64,000 nt of DNA from Vanilla planifolia (Eukaryota; Streptophyta; Magnoliopsida; Asparagales; Orchidaceae): assembly GCA_023846275.1 (NCBI GenBank), contig CM043871.1:31464569-31528568 (forward strand). Reading direction: 5' to 3'. Of this stretch, positions 1 to 12,750 are shown one piece after another. Position numbers and translations under genes: made by a program. Position 1 is the stretch's first letter, and the number at the start of each line of letters is the position of its first letter. The notes beneath the pieces were generated by a model, which ran no database searches, was not told the DNA's origin, and was given only the letters and a program-made list of their open reading frames with translations.

Positions 1-797
1 AAATTTTTATGCAAGGCCATATTATGAGCTTTCTGCTGTAATTGGCAATTAGTTCGTTAGAGGCCGAATTGTTGACTCACATCCATAATTATTGGATGAT
101 TAACTAGTAATACTGCACAGTTATAAGTAAATAAATACCAATAAACTTGTTGTTTATCTTATCTTGTAAGAGAGAATAAGATCAACTTATGAAGTAGAAA
201 AAATTTGACTGAATTGATAGAGAAAATTGCCTTGTTAGGCCATGTAATCCTGGTGGTCCAACTTATATGTAAATTTCTATTTTCAATCAAAATAATTTTC
301 TATTGGTTTATATAAAGCATAAAAATTTCTGCAAAGTTTCTAGTCTCGTTACTTTAGCAGCTATCAAACATTTCCATTCTCTTTTACCTAGTAACGGATC
401 CTCCTGGAGTTAACTAACATGATTTTTCTCTATTTAGTGAATTTTCAATGTTAAAACCCAGCATCTTTTTTTCTTTCTTGTCATTTTTTGAATTGTCTGA
501 GTGTTTGAACGTTATCAACACTTTGTACATTTTTTGTAACAACAATGCCATGTTGCAAGCTAGCATGCTTAGGCAGCATAACATCGTCTCTGGAGGACTG
601 CCCTAATAAGATTTTGGAAGTTAATCAAATCTATTTATGTTTTGAATTGGTGCCTGTACTACAGAAGAAGTGGAACTGTCGGTTTCATTACTGATGTGTA
701 TAAAAATGTAAATATGAGATCAATCCTCACAAGAAAGCTTAGTGAAACAGTTCATAATAATGTGAGAGTTAGCCATCTGTAATTCTGAGATCTCTTA
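1..797. other. 3' flank of the NEK kinase gene
   Basis: AT-rich sequence beyond the stop codon of the kinase gene, which reads toward this end. The first few hundred bases left of position 798 should hold its 3' untranslated region, but I cannot place a poly(A) site with confidence. I see no exon, RNA gene or clear repeat here. Confidence 0.5.
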
Positions 798-3700
798 CTA
801 GATTCTTGCCTCCCTGCTGGATTTTGAATTAGCGAAGAGGCTTTTTGTAAGCCATATTGCTGTTTCTCTTGAAGACACTGCTTCTTCACCAAATGGCCTT
901 AGAACACCTGCGAGTTCATCCAGCCTCTCTTGCTGCAACAGCTGAGCACATAGCTCAAGGAGAGACTCCAGTGCATCAGCTCGTTGCTGAATTACATTCA
1001 AACTTTCCCACTCAGCCTGTGTGTTATCTGCTTGTACAATGGTCAGCGTGCTTACTGATGATGCTTCTTCTATGACACCAACCATCTCGTCTACTTCTGT
1101 CTTCGTTCTTTGCAGGTGAGGTACAGTTACTACATTAGAGCTTTCAAAACCGATTCTTGGAAGCTTTTCTGGCTTGTTTACATTCTTGGGATCAACTGTA
1201 TCTTCTATTTGCTTATCATTTGGTTTACTTTGTTTTTCCTTGCTGTCTGTACCCCCAGGTACTGGATGAGTTGGATCAATTCTTTTATCTCCAGCAACAC
1301 TTCTTGGGTTTTTTGGCCTTGTTTGTTTTGATAGCATTTCTGGTGTATGTGTGTCACCCTCGTTGCTTTGAAGTGTCTTTGTAGCTGCCGGTTTTTCATT
1401 AACTTGCCTTTTTGCCTGCTTCTCAGGTGATGTGTCCATTGTAGGCTTTATTGGAAGGTAAAATGGAGAAGGATTGCATGATTTAGCAATGTATGGCTGT
1501 AAGAGGTTGTCCCTCAATATCTCTGCTGCCTAAAACTTGAATCTGTGAGTATGCCTTGTCATTTCAATAGATTATTATTCTAGAAACTTACCGTTGGTCT
1601 ATGATCTGGGTTTTTTCTCAACATGCTTTTTATCAATCTTTTCCTGGTGTTGCATTTAAGAACTTTAAACCAGGTGCTCAATGAGCTTAGATTGGCATAA
1701 GTCGTTCAAAGGAAGATACTCACAAAGATGAAGAGTATATAGTTGGCATTGGGGATATACAGGATCTATTTATTTTATTAATCAATCCTGCCATGTCCTG
1801 TTAGATTATTCCATAACAAAAAAGAACAAGGAATTAGTTCACTTGGCCTGGCAAACAAGGATAAGATGAAAAAACTAATTTGTGCTTACAGGTGCTCGGA
1901 ATGCTGGATGATGTGCAGCAATCTCAAACATACAACAACCTGAAATGTGATCCAAATAAAAAAATGATAGCGAATTGTTTGGTCAGTACTATCTCTATGA
2001 TGGTGGCCTCTTACAGAAAAAATGAAGCAATTCCTTCAATATAGCAGCCTTACCCAATGACCAGATATCTGATTTATATCCATACGGTATATCTGCCAGT
2101 ATCTCTGGACACATATAATTTGGAGTTCCTACAATCTTGTGAATATGCAGAAAGAAATAATTAATAAATAGCAATTATGACTACAAGGTGTGATTACATG
2201 TGTGTTATATAAGTAGATTTAGTCAATAGGCTGTACTGAGGAGGCAAGGTCTTCTGAACCAAGTAACTTTGCAAGCCCAAAGTCACCTTAAACATAAGGA
2301 AAACGATCAGGAATCGTCTAGATGTGAAATTTTAGAGAGAAGAATTCTGACCTGACGTTTGTGAATATAATAGTGTGAAGCAGCTCACCTAAACGGACAT
2401 CATCATCCTTTGTGAGAAATATATTTGAGCACTGAAAGTTAAAAATGAATTTACTATATTTCTTTATGTTGTGATGCTGTCCAATGCTTTGTGTGGTTAT
2501 CGTTTACCTTGAGATCTCTATGGAGAACACAATTACGGTGCAGGTAGTCAATTGCTAGGAGCAGCTGTGTCAGCCATTTGCATATTCTCTATGGTTTCAA
2601 TCCATCATTAAAGAAAAGTTAATTTTGTATTCTTTGGTTTGATCAAGTCTAGCATTAATGAAACCTTTCATTTTGTATTCTCACCTGTTCAGCAAAGAGT
2701 GCTCCTCTTGCCTTCTTTATTTTCTTAGCCCTGCATCCATCCATTAGTAAGCATGGCAAAAAGAAAGAATGCATCTAAAAGATATTGATGTGAAAGATGT
2801 TCTGTGCTGCATCACATACATATCACCCCCTTCACAGTAACTAGTTACAATGCACACATAACTGCCCTGCAATAGATACAAAGAAGAGCAAATTTATACA
2901 TCCAAAAAGAATGATATGAGAACAAATGCAAAGCATATAACAAAGGTTTCATTAAAGGACTTGTCTACAGCCATCATCTACAAGGAGGAAGTTGTAACAA
3001 GACAGCTTTCTCAGAAATCTTTTTGCTTTGACATATTCTAGTTTTGTCTCTTCATTTAGGAGTCTCATCACAATCTTGTAGTGGTTAATGGTTTGTTGTT
3101 GTTTTAAACATCAGATTTGAAAAATTTTCACTTAAATGATCAAAACTATAATAAGTCATAAGTTCTAGCAGAAATAATTGGGCTGTTCCCAAATTGAGCC
3201 ATCAATATAAATAAAATAGGAAAAAAAAAAAAATAAACAAAATTCAATACCTTCTCCACCCAACCATCTTTGTACTCCACAATATATGGATTAGTAAGAT
3301 TTGCCATTATAGCCATCTGAAAGATGTAGGAGCAATTGTATAAGTTGTTTGTGATGATTTTCTTCAGCAATCTAACTTAAAGCTATAACTATTCAAATTC
3401 GTCTAAAATGTTTCAATAGTTAAAATGCGCTATCACTTCAAATATTAATAATTTTAGGAATTAATCAATGCTTTTTTGGGCCATGTAATGAATGAATTTA
3501 TGTTGAAAACCGAGTAATAAATAAACAAAGCATTATCCAATACAGAACAGTAGAATAATGCAAAAGAGAACCTCTTGGTAAGCAGTGCGTTGGAGTTTCT
3601 CTGTCTGCTTGGCGAGTCGTATTCTCTTCATAACATAACTTAGCAAAACAGGCCCATATCTTTTGTAAACAACCACATGAAGAGAAGAACAAAAGAAAGC

Positions 3701-3877
3701 AGAGAAAGAGATATATCAACTGATGCCTTACTTCTTCTTCTCAACCCTGTGAAAAACGAGGAGCGCAGAACCGAAGGCCCCTCTTCCGATCTGCTCCACC
3801 ACCTCGTAAGCTTCTCCTCCTCTCCCTCTCTCCATCTTCTCGCCAAATCCCAAATTCTCTGCTGTTGCTCCCGACAT
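798..3877 (-). CDS. NEK5: NIMA-related serine/threonine kinase, NEK5-type (13 exons, 511 aa)
   Basis: Predicted plant NIMA-related protein kinase. Related plant NEKs act on microtubules and directional cell growth; that role is family knowledge, not seen here. Exons, in coding order: 3877-3732, 3638-3572, 3316-3251, 2866-2820, 2730-2685, 2588-2508, 2431-2389, 2286-2237, 2135-2054, 1939-1890, 1797-1724, 1643-1592, 1529-798. All phases close. Visible landmarks: glycine loop GRGAFG at residues 31-36, ATP lysine in YVMK (K53), catalytic HRDLK (D149), DFG (167-169), and activation segment [10 protein letters not shown] (184-193). The kinase domain ends near residue 281. The long last exon encodes the low-complexity linker and the conserved plant tail with [11 protein letters not shown] and [17 protein letters not shown]. 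The chosen ATG at 3877 is the first in frame before the glycine loop; M15 is an alternative. The intron 2 donor (GTTCTC) is weak but is the only one that fits. By memory the sequence is closer to Arabidopsis NEK5 than to the much longer NEK6. Confidence 0.93.
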
Positions 3878-3994
3878 TTAAACAAGAGAGAAAGGAAGGA
3901 CTCGAATCACGCAGGAGAAATGAACAGAGGACGGAAGAAGGAGAACAGGGGTGATAGCAATAATAGCGGGGGAGGTGTCTTGGCGCTGAAGTGA

Positions 3995-4027
3995 GTGTTT
4001 CTTTTTTTTTTTTTTTTTTTTTTTTTT
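3995..4027. repeat. Long T homopolymer upstream of the NEK gene
   Basis: A run of nearly 30 T, broken by single bases at its left end, lying about 120 bp upstream of the kinase start codon (poly-A on the coding strand). It may mark the edge of the leader or promoter. I see no clear TATA box next to it. Confidence 0.7.
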
Positions 4028-6750
4028 GGGTTCTATTTTGATTTAAAGGAATTTAAAATGGAAAATATTTAGAAAAAACATATTCGAAAAAAAAAAACAA
4101 ATTGGGGCAGAATAATCAGAAAAGGTTGCTTTCAATTTTAGTGTGGACGGAGGGAATAATTGCCGGATGGGACCGTGGCTATGGTTGTTGGCCATTTGAT
4201 GAATAATGTAGGGTTGTGAACTTTGTTGGTTTGGTAGTTGTCTTGAGAGGTGAAAAGCCGCTTCATCTATAGAGATTTTAGTTGATTTCTATAATTTTCA
4301 TTTCTTTGCAAAAAGGTAAATTAGCTGATGGTTAAGTTGAACTGTGTTCTATTTGGGTTAGACTGATTGGACATCTGTCTTTAGTAAGTTAGGCAACGAT
4401 TTGGTGGATTAGGTCATTTTCTTGCCTGAATGGATTGATATCTAACCATTTCAGCTTTGGTATCCAAGCTTTTTAATCAAAATGTGCAAAAGTTTCCATC
4501 TTTCTTGAAGTTTTCTTGGCCTGAATTTGAGAAGTTGCTAAAAACTCCCCCCATCATTTTAAATGATGGAAATTGGGCTTTTGATGGGTTTGCTTAACTA
4601 CCTTGCATTAAGTATTATTAATTTGTATTGTATTGTTTCCTAATTTTTTTTATTTCCTGATCTGTTGATTCATTACGTGCTCTGATATTATTTAGATTTA
4701 ATGACTAGTTGTACTATAACCTTCCTATCAATAATAACACCTATGATTATTGAAATCTGAACTTGCTAACAAGGGAATTCACTTCAAATATTTCTATCCC
4801 TTATGTCAGAATGAATCTAATTTAGATATTGTTTGTGATTTGTAAAATACCCCAAATAAGTCTAATTTAACATATGATTGCTAGCATATTGTACAGTTTA
4901 ATGTTATGATTGTTTTCCAGAATTTGTTTTAATATTGTATGATGTATGGCTTGTCTGTGGTTTATCTTCAATAGTAATCAAATCCAAAATGGCATTTTGA
5001 TTGACACACGATAAGTTATTATAAAGTATTCATAAGGCTATTTCTCAGCTGCAATTTTCTAGTAGAAAGTCACTATGTTTCATTATGTTTGGAGGCCAGC
5101 CACAGGACCACCACTTGGATAGCTACAAAAAAAAAAAAAAAAAACTCACACCTGGTTATCCACAATGCACCTCTCATCATCCACAAAGTGAAAGAAAGAT
5201 CACCGACAAACTAACATGAAAAAAAAAAAAAACATATAAAAAACTCCTCAAAGAATATAATGAACACAATCAATAGATGTAATGTTTATATCATATACAC
5301 ATCAGACATGTTGCTCATTATGAACCTGATGTATAGATATCAAGGCTTGATTAGTATTTATAGTCACTAGTGTCTTCATGTATTCCCAATTTCATAATAT
5401 CTTTCTAATATTCCTCCTTGGAATGATGAGTTCCTTAGTGCTTAAGGTACTTGTAATGGCCGAATATATTCCAAGTAATCTGGTTCTTAGTTTGCCGTTA
5501 TGTTTTAATCTGTTGGATAATTAAATTTTAAAGATAAGTATCTCCATGATTGATCAGTTATTCCCTTGGTCAAAGTTCAAACTTTAATACGAGTATAAAA
5601 TTGTATCTTTTGATAATAAAATAATTATTTTGCATTATTAGTGATGAATAAATCAACTAAGAATAGGCTGTTTCAGACTGCTTTTCTGCAATTTGTGCAC
5701 CAGCTGTCAATTAGCGAAGTCTTTCCCCGGATTCATTTAACATACTTTTGGACTTTTGAGTGTTAGAATTGACAAAAAAATAAATCAATAAACGATTATC
5801 AAAAGCTTTTAACAAACACATTTCAAACAAATCAGCTATGTGAGTACCTTGGGTAATAAAGTGTTGATGATAGCTTTATCCAAGTAGAAAAGTAGCTACA
5901 TTTTTTAATATAAAAATTAATGTAGTATGGGATTGCTAATTGGTCAAATAAGCTGCAAGACTTTAGTGTCTAAAAAGAGGGTTTTTGTTTTAATCTTTTT
6001 TGAATGGTGTGGTTTTCTCAAAAAACAAGCTAAGATTATGTGTTTTGTCCAACATTGTCTTTCATAATTGTTAACAACTAACTTGGTAATCTTCACCAAA
6101 TAGTTTTTCTAGAAAAACAATGTTGTTCTATTAAACATTAAGTTGTCTGAAAAACATGTGAATGAGCAAAAGTGGTGTATGTGTCTAATTATAAACATAT
6201 TTTCTAGATACCACTTTTTATTGAAACTTAGCTTAAGTAGCTTAGGTCACCCGAACTCTAAATGGACTTATTTTTACTTGTTTACTTTTGTTGTTATTAA
6301 ATTTAATGAGTGTTAGTTGCATCATTTATGACATTTTTTAGTTGGTGTTAAGAATTAATAGGAGTGAGATGTTCACATAAGAAGGAGCTGAATTGTTTAA
6401 ATCTTAACTTCAAATAATTATAAGTATTATAATAAATATTTTTTAAAAATTCTTTATTGATTCTAATAGATCCCATCATGGTATAATGACTATCACAAAA
6501 GATTCTAAGAATTGAAAGAACAATGAATAGTTTTTAATAGGATGACATTGATCATAATCACTGACATTACTAAGTTAACTGAAACAAATTAAGTCTACCT
6601 CTTGAGAAAAATGATCTAAATCTAAAGAAACTCGATAAGATTATGACAACTTTTAGCACAAAATTTTATTGAAAGGCCTACACTTCCGACATATTATAGA
6701 CTCTCTTCATAAAAGTACAATACTCATCAAGGAAAAGAGACTACAAATTG
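4028..6750. other. Intergenic AT-rich region
   Basis: No gene is supported here. The kinase promoter should lie at the left end. A 19-base A run near 5126-5144 follows a short GC-richer piece at 5088-5125, and a second A run sits near 5221-5232. These could be the 3' tails of old retroposons, but no body is recognisable. The right part probably holds the upstream, unrecognisable part of the LINE that starts to be legible at about 6760. Confidence 0.5.
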
Positions 6751-6759
6751 TCAATATCT

Positions 6760-7725
6760 TGGAACAACATAAAATGGATTAAGTAAATTGCAATGAAATA
6801 CATGACATATTCTGAAACAACCAGACACACCTATTGGATGCTTACCAAGGATGGCAATTTTTTTAACATTAAATCAATATAGAAAAAATTTGGAAGAAAA
6901 AGTCTTATCTTAAAATCAAGAAAAATTATTTGGAATAACACTATTAACAACTTTCATATACATGTGGAGGATTCTTAATAATCTACTACCTTCTCAAAGA
7001 ACTTATGTTAACATTTAGTTAACTAATAAATGCTCCTTTTTTTCAATGGTGATTCATTGAATTATACATTTGTAAGTTATGCTTGATCAAACCAATTGTT
7101 TAGCTTTTTGGTAACCCACTTAGAAATTTAAGATGTGAATCACAACACCATCCATCAAAAGTTATAACTGGTGGAGAAACTATAAATACAACAAGAGGTG
7201 AGGTTGCATGTTTGTTAACTTTAATTATTTGTTAGAATATATGAAATGCACATTATTTAAGATTAATTAAGGAGCAAAACACATAGTGAATAACATGACT
7301 AACAAAGTCTTATCAAGTAGTTATAATATATTCAACTTTTTTCTTTAACTCAAATTTCTCAATTAGAATTTCAATTAGTACAATGTGGGCTTGCCCCTCC
7401 CTTCTCCAAGATTAAATATAGAAATACAATGTTATGAAATTGAATGTTGATGGGGTTAACTCATGGCAATTGTAGTCTTGTAGGTTGTGAAAGAATTATT
7501 CACAATCATATAACTTTAGTAATTAAATCTCTCTACACTCGTTGGCCACAAATCAAAGGAATGACTATAATGTTGGGGTTGCAATTTTGCAAAGAATTAG
7601 GAATCCTAAACATCATGGTGGCAATGCACTATGACTACTACTTAGAAGATGCTAAGTTACATCAACTAAATCAAATAGGTGAACTTCATAAACCTTCACT
7701 TTCAATATATTTATGAAGAGGAGAA
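6760..7725 (+). mobile_element. LINE (non-LTR retrotransposon) remnant: zf-RVT and RNase H parts
   Basis: Decayed plus-strand relic of a plant LINE. Read across frames, 6833-7010 gives the reverse-transcriptase C-terminal zinc-binding (zf-RVT) signature: W-LTKDGNF, then KIIWN, then VWRILNNLLPSQRT. At 7150-7230 a WWRNYKYNK-like stretch fits the usual linker. At 7436-7690 an RNase H-like part follows, with KLNVDGVNSW at its start and MLGLQFCKELGILNIMV further on, where the family usually has LLGLQ-AKELGI-IIVE. The order zf-RVT then RNase H is that of plant L1-type elements. Stops and frameshifts show that it is dead. The left end and target-site duplications cannot be seen. Confidence 0.65.
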
Positions 7726-7989
7726 TGTAGTGGCAAAGCTTTAATCTAATACTTTCGATTCATAACAAATGTCAAAACTGTCCAAAGATCACATCAATCT
7801 AGATAGAATTCCATATCCCAATCTAAGGTTAGTATATGCAACAATAACAATGCAACCAAGAGCACAAAGCCTTGGAAGCTCCCTTTACCACTCTTATATT
7901 TAGGACAACCCACAAATTTAAATCAATCTTATATGTAAATCTAAAACCATAAACCAATGTCAAAACAAAGTTCATTACAAAACTCTCAA

Positions 7990-9357
7990 AATAAAATATC
8001 CTCTCAATAGACTTAAATTAAAATTTCTAAAAGTCTTAGCTCTATAGATATTTGCATTTTGATCTATAATATAAGAAATAAATATGATATGCTTAGTAGA
8101 AAAACTACAAGCTACTAACAATAATGTCGTATGAAAAAATAGAAATAAAACTAATAAAAAAATAAAGTAATAAATTAAATTATAAAAATAATCTATACAT
8201 AGAAATATAGTATCAGTGTATCTATATTAGTATGTATTTAACTGATATATATACATAATCATTACATGATACTAATATCATATAATATTTATAATATATT
8301 ATATATTCTTTTTTATTTTCCATTCTAATTAATATTACTTTATTTGTTTTTATCGTTTTTATGTTCATTCTTTCTCTTAGCATAAACTATTTTTATGACC
8401 TCTAATCAGCTCCCAATGGATCCCACATTATATCTTATCATCATAAATCTCAGTACTCTAACATGTCAAGGTCTTATTTTTAAGTACCTACAATATCAGG
8501 AAGTAAAGTATCTCATTATCACTAGTCTCGCCCCAATGCCAATATCTTCTATTGATGGGATGCTTTAACATATAGTCCATTCCTAACTATTCATGATACC
8601 AAAAAGTAAAGTAATACATCCTCACTAATCAAGATCTCTAACATGTCATGACCTTACTTCTAAATATTATGACACTAAAAATGACATATATCACATCTAT
8701 TAGGTCGTTACCAAATACGATCATATTATAGTAATATTTTAATTTTTTTTTCTTTTGATCAATTAAATCACTAAAATATATCAACTTTCGTTCTTTTTTT
8801 TATAATAATAAAAAAATTTAATAAAACAATCTACTTATATTATAATTACTTAATATATTTAGTTATAGTTTTTAGATACATTTGTCATGATTTCTTTTTT
8901 CTTTACATTCACACTTTTATTTTATTACTTGCTTTTTCTAATAATTGAACTTTTTTCATTTCTTTCTTTGACCTTATGCATTAAAATTGAGTGAATTTTT
9001 ATTATATTATGTTTATTTAATTTCATTAATAATATTATCTAAAATCCAACAAGATAAACATATTTTTTTTATGAAGAATAGCTTCCTACATCTAACCCAA
9101 ATGAAATCCCATGCCAACTTTTGTAAAACTTAAGATATCAATGAGTAAGATACATACCTTGATATATATCTAAATTCTTATAATGGTTGAATTTGATTTC
9201 TAAGATTCCCATTCGATACTTCCAAAATCTACAAATTTCATCCCAGTAAAATAGGTATAGTTTCCATCAACATAGGCAGGTCTCTACTTGAGATACTTCT
9301 TTGGTTTCAACTATTGCCCTTTGAAATCCCCAAACCATACATGTTTTTTGTAGGACA
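7990..9357. repeat. Dispersed repeat copy 1, probable old gypsy LTR
   Basis: Aligns by eye, in the same order and orientation, with 16030-17810. Shared blocks include TATTTGCATTTTG near 8052, the CATTCTTTCTCTTA block near 8365, the GTATCTCATTATCACTAGTCT block near 8510, and the end block from ACTTGAGATACTTCTTTGG to the CCATACAT motif near 9345. It contains internal sub-repeats built on CTAACATGTCA followed by CTTA-TTCTAAGTA at about 8458-8700. It has no coding sequence. Internal sub-repeats, lack of ORFs and length fit a long terminal repeat of a Ty3/gypsy (Tekay/Del-like) element. It ends in CA near 9358. Confidence 0.6.
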
Positions 9358-9390
9358 GACGGGAACAAATTCTTCCAAGCCTTTAAGCAA

Positions 9391-9880
9391 GTGTTTAGTA
9401 ATACATTCTACTATCTTTCCTTCCTTCGATCTGCACCAAGGAACACAGAGGGATCCGAAATCGAAGGCCAGGCCATCGATGTCGGAGGAAAAGGAGGTTC
9501 AGGTCAAACAGTTGTAAGAGGTTATGCAGACTGCACAGCAACGGCAGCGGAGAAGGGAGGTAGCAAACAATTGAGGTATGGAATGGTTCTCCAGCTTGAA
9601 GCCCAAAGAGCATAGTTGCGAACCTGCTCAAAAGAAGGTAAGTCCAACGCATCTTAGAGTCGTCGCCTCTGCGCCCCGCCAGCGAACTTGGAGGCGGCCT
9701 TCAATTGTTCGGATCTCTCCTCCCCTCTCTCTCTCTCTCTCTCCGGCCTAACGATGCCGAAAAATGCCGGATTGGCCCTCGAAAATCTGGAAACGTCATC
9801 GTCCCCAAGACTCTAGGTTTTCCTCTGCTTCAGGCGTCGGCGGGATATGGAAGCCAACCAAAGTGGATTACCCTCAGGTA
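9391..9880. other. GC-rich exon-like island, origin unknown
   Basis: A patch of clearly higher GC inside very AT-rich DNA. On the plus strand, an ATG at 9479 opens a frame reading MSEEKEVQVKQL and then stops. One frame over, the text continues protein-like with QTAQQRQRREKGGS, so a one-base slip may have broken an exon. An AAG|GTAAGT donor-like site sits near 9635. A (CT)n tract lies at about 9724-9742, and a further open stretch ends at a CTCAG|GTATTT donor-like site near 9877. This looks like the leader and first exons of a plant gene, either an orphaned fragment or one captured by a transposon. I do not recognise the gene and see no later exons. Confidence 0.4.
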
Positions 9881-9899
9881 TTTATATCAATTAGTAATT

Positions 9900-10780
9900 A
9901 TTTTACTTTAAATCCTTTTAGTTTTAATAATTTATAATAAATTCAATTAGTCTTTTAAAAAATTACAGAAAATATATCGATAGATTTTTATTTACGAGTT
10001 CTATTTAAAAATATGTTCGTTAACAAATTTTAGATTACTTCGCTTAACATGTTTCTTGAGATATAATAAAAAAATATCATTTTAATTGACTTTAGAAATT
10101 TTAAAATATATAAAAAAAATCAATTCTTATTTTTAAACATGGCACTAAAGAATAATGGGTTATTATTATCTTTTTTATGATAAAAATTTTATCCTAAAAT
10201 TTAAGATAATTCTTATTATGAATTTCTAGTTTTATGTCCATTCCTTTTGTGTATGTCTTTTATTTGTTATGCATTGTTATTAATATCATGATTCACAACT
10301 TCCTTATAAAATCTTGTTGATCAAGTGTCATTATATAAATTAAATCATTTTGAGATCATAATAGAGACAGATTAGGCATTATTATCTTTGAAAAATATTC
10401 ATTGAAACACCACAAATTTCACTTAAGAAAAAATGTAGAGCCACATTATGTATTACCCACCAATTCTGACAAGGATTTAAACCAATGCAAGCATCTTAAT
10501 GAGTTCCATAATAGCCTTAAGCAATTGGGTATGTTTTCTCTTAAAATTTCATATTTTTTTAGTTCTACATTGATCCATTCCTTTCACCACTTGTTATCCC
10601 CTTAATTTCTTTCACTAACGAAGATCAGCCTACCAGTCCATTAATTGGCAACCCAAACTCATCCCAATTTTATATATCTTTCACAGCCAAACTCAAATAA
10701 GAGGGAGTATTTCTTTAAAATGAGATAAAATCTAAATATTCTCTATATAAATTTATAATTATAAGACACTAAACAAGCTT
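9900..10780. other. AT-rich stretch, probably 3' part of an old gypsy interior
   Basis: No gene is supported. It lies between the exon-like island and the legible minus-strand reverse transcriptase relic, so it may hold integrase sequence too worn to read. A plus-strand frame at 10402-10605 has a HLNEFHNSLKQL stretch faintly like copia gag, but that is not enough to call. Confidence 0.35.
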
Positions 10781-10789
10781 TAGCTCTTA

Positions 10790-11125
10790 ATGCATCGTGT
10801 TCTTTCTCATATTGAACAACAAACTAGATTGTGCTTCCTTGAACCAAAATTTAGCTCAATTACATATGAAGCATAATGTCAATCTATTGCATATTTTAAC
10901 TTCCTTTCTCACTCATCTGAGATCCACTCTCCTCGTTCTCTTTACTAGGTTTTCTATTCCAATATTGTTCAAGAATTCATCTTAATGTATTAGATTCAAG
11001 AATTGTCTACTTTCCGTCCTTGATCTTCTCATTAACAATCTTCACAATTATATTCTATTTACTCAAATATTTTCTTTAACTAAACACCACTTAACTTGAT
11101 GATATCATGTTCCAAACTTATGATT
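10790..11125 (-). mobile_element. Ty3/gypsy reverse transcriptase relic
   Basis: Read on the minus strand across frames, about 11120-11080 gives YHQVKW-LVKENI, matching the gypsy RT block usually written GYHQI-V-EEDI. Then 10920-10800 gives LR-VRKEVKICNRL-LCFIC followed by AKFWFKEAQ, matching the block LR-VL--LREHRLYAK--KCEFWL. Many stops. It lies about 1.6 kb downstream, in element orientation, of the gag zinc-knuckle relic near 12.7 kb, the expected spacing for a gypsy element. Confidence 0.5.
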
Positions 11126-12644
11126 TTGGTTATACCTCATGTATCCTCTTTCCCAACTAATTCTAATTAAACATTAAGAAATCTTATAAAACTCTTCCAC
11201 AATTTTATAATTATGGTAATCACAATAGGTTCTCTATACTTTCATTCCACATTCACTTTGTTCATCTTCCAAAGTTATTTCATAATCCATTCAAGTATGC
11301 CCTTAAAGGTTCAAGAACTTTCCAATATTCAAAACATATAAATAGCTTAGATGTTTTTCCCAAGAATAACCAACAACTTAAAATCTTTCCCTTTGATGAA
11401 TACTTTCATTTTATAAGTCTAATTAGACTATATTTGTATTATTTCATTCTATAATTAATACTAAAGTATCATCCTAGAAGGAAAAACTCTTTCTCAACCC
11501 TTTTTCCATTACTATCATGATGGTTTACCTTTTTAAGATCTTTTATGTAAATTTTTTAACATATTATAATTGATATAATCTTCAAATCATTTACAAGAAT
11601 TGAATTTTAGGTAACAATACTAATCATAATAGTAACTGCTTTATTTGCCAAACACATATTCTTTTTAAGAAAAAAATAGAAGCCAATTATTTATCTCATT
11701 GTCATTATACTAGTAAATTCCATTAATATAAGCATAAATACTATTTTATTCATTTGTAGTAATAATCTAACAACATAATCATTTATGCCCTTCTTTCTTA
11801 TGATATATAATATATCATTCTGAGTATTATGTAATACATATCTAATTTTTAATTTGATTCTTTTTTTACTTAATTTAGAATCAAATCCCCTCTAATTCTT
11901 TATTCATCATTTTCTTTATATTATTATAGCACATTATTGAAAAGATAATGTTCATAATTATAACAATGATCACAAAGATCTGCACTTCTAATTATCAAAC
12001 CAATTTTGTGTATCTAATGATATAGTCAAAATGATTTGCAGCCCTTCATAGTTTTAAAATCTCAAATTGATTTCTAGAGATGATATTTTGTACATAATTC
12101 TTATATATTAACTCCATTTATAGCATTTGTATTATCAATTTTTATTTTTCTAATAAAGATATTAATTCAATATTCATAATGTATTCATAAAATCACTTAT
12201 CATATGTGAAATCCATAAATAAATAATTTTGCTTTCTAGAGCTACTACAATTAACAATGAAGTCCTTTCTCTTATATTTTTGAGTTCATATGATTTTTGA
12301 ACAATTTCTTTCTTACCATCAAAAGAGATTAATGACATCCATTGTTTTTGTTCTCCTAAGCAATTATAATTAAATAGTTTCCAAACATTTTAATTCAGCA
12401 AATAATATAAATATAATAAAGACACCATGTCATCCATACAAATAAGAAATATCTTTATCTTGAAATGTCACATAACTAGTATCACATTTAAAACATTAGA
12501 TATCCTCAAGGATTACCTAACAATCAACTTGGTATTTTTAAATTAATTTATATTGGATTTTCTAAAACCACAATAGATAAAACACATTCACCAAAGCTTA
12601 AGGTTACAAGAAGTATCACAATTTATATACCCATTTAAGGACCA

Positions 12645-12750
12645 TCTTAAGCTACATAGTCAAATTCTCTACAAACATAACATCTTTAATACCTTTTTCT
12701 ACTAAGCTAACACTTATCTCCATGCCTCTTAACACAATTGAAACATTGGT
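12645..12750 (-). mobile_element. Ty3/gypsy gag zinc-knuckle relic
   Basis: On the minus strand across frames this reads CFNCVKRHGDKC, then after a short gap RCYVCREFDYVA-DGP. This resembles the tandem cysteine-rich end of plant gypsy gag, usually C--C-K-HGG-C followed by CY-CG--GHFA-DCP. Stops and substitutions show decay. It lies 350-450 bp from the primer-binding-site-like sequence at 13081-13092, consistent with one minus-strand element, although a full gag would need more room. Confidence 0.5.

Noticed and set aside
3677..3994. 105-codon plus-strand frame
   Set aside because: It is the antisense of NEK exon 1 and its leader; the minus strand gives the kinase glycine loop with correct splicing.
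10402..10605. Plus-strand frame with HLNEFHNSLKQL, considered as copia gag
   Set aside because: Only one short faint match, no other gag blocks, and it lies in a minus-strand gypsy context.
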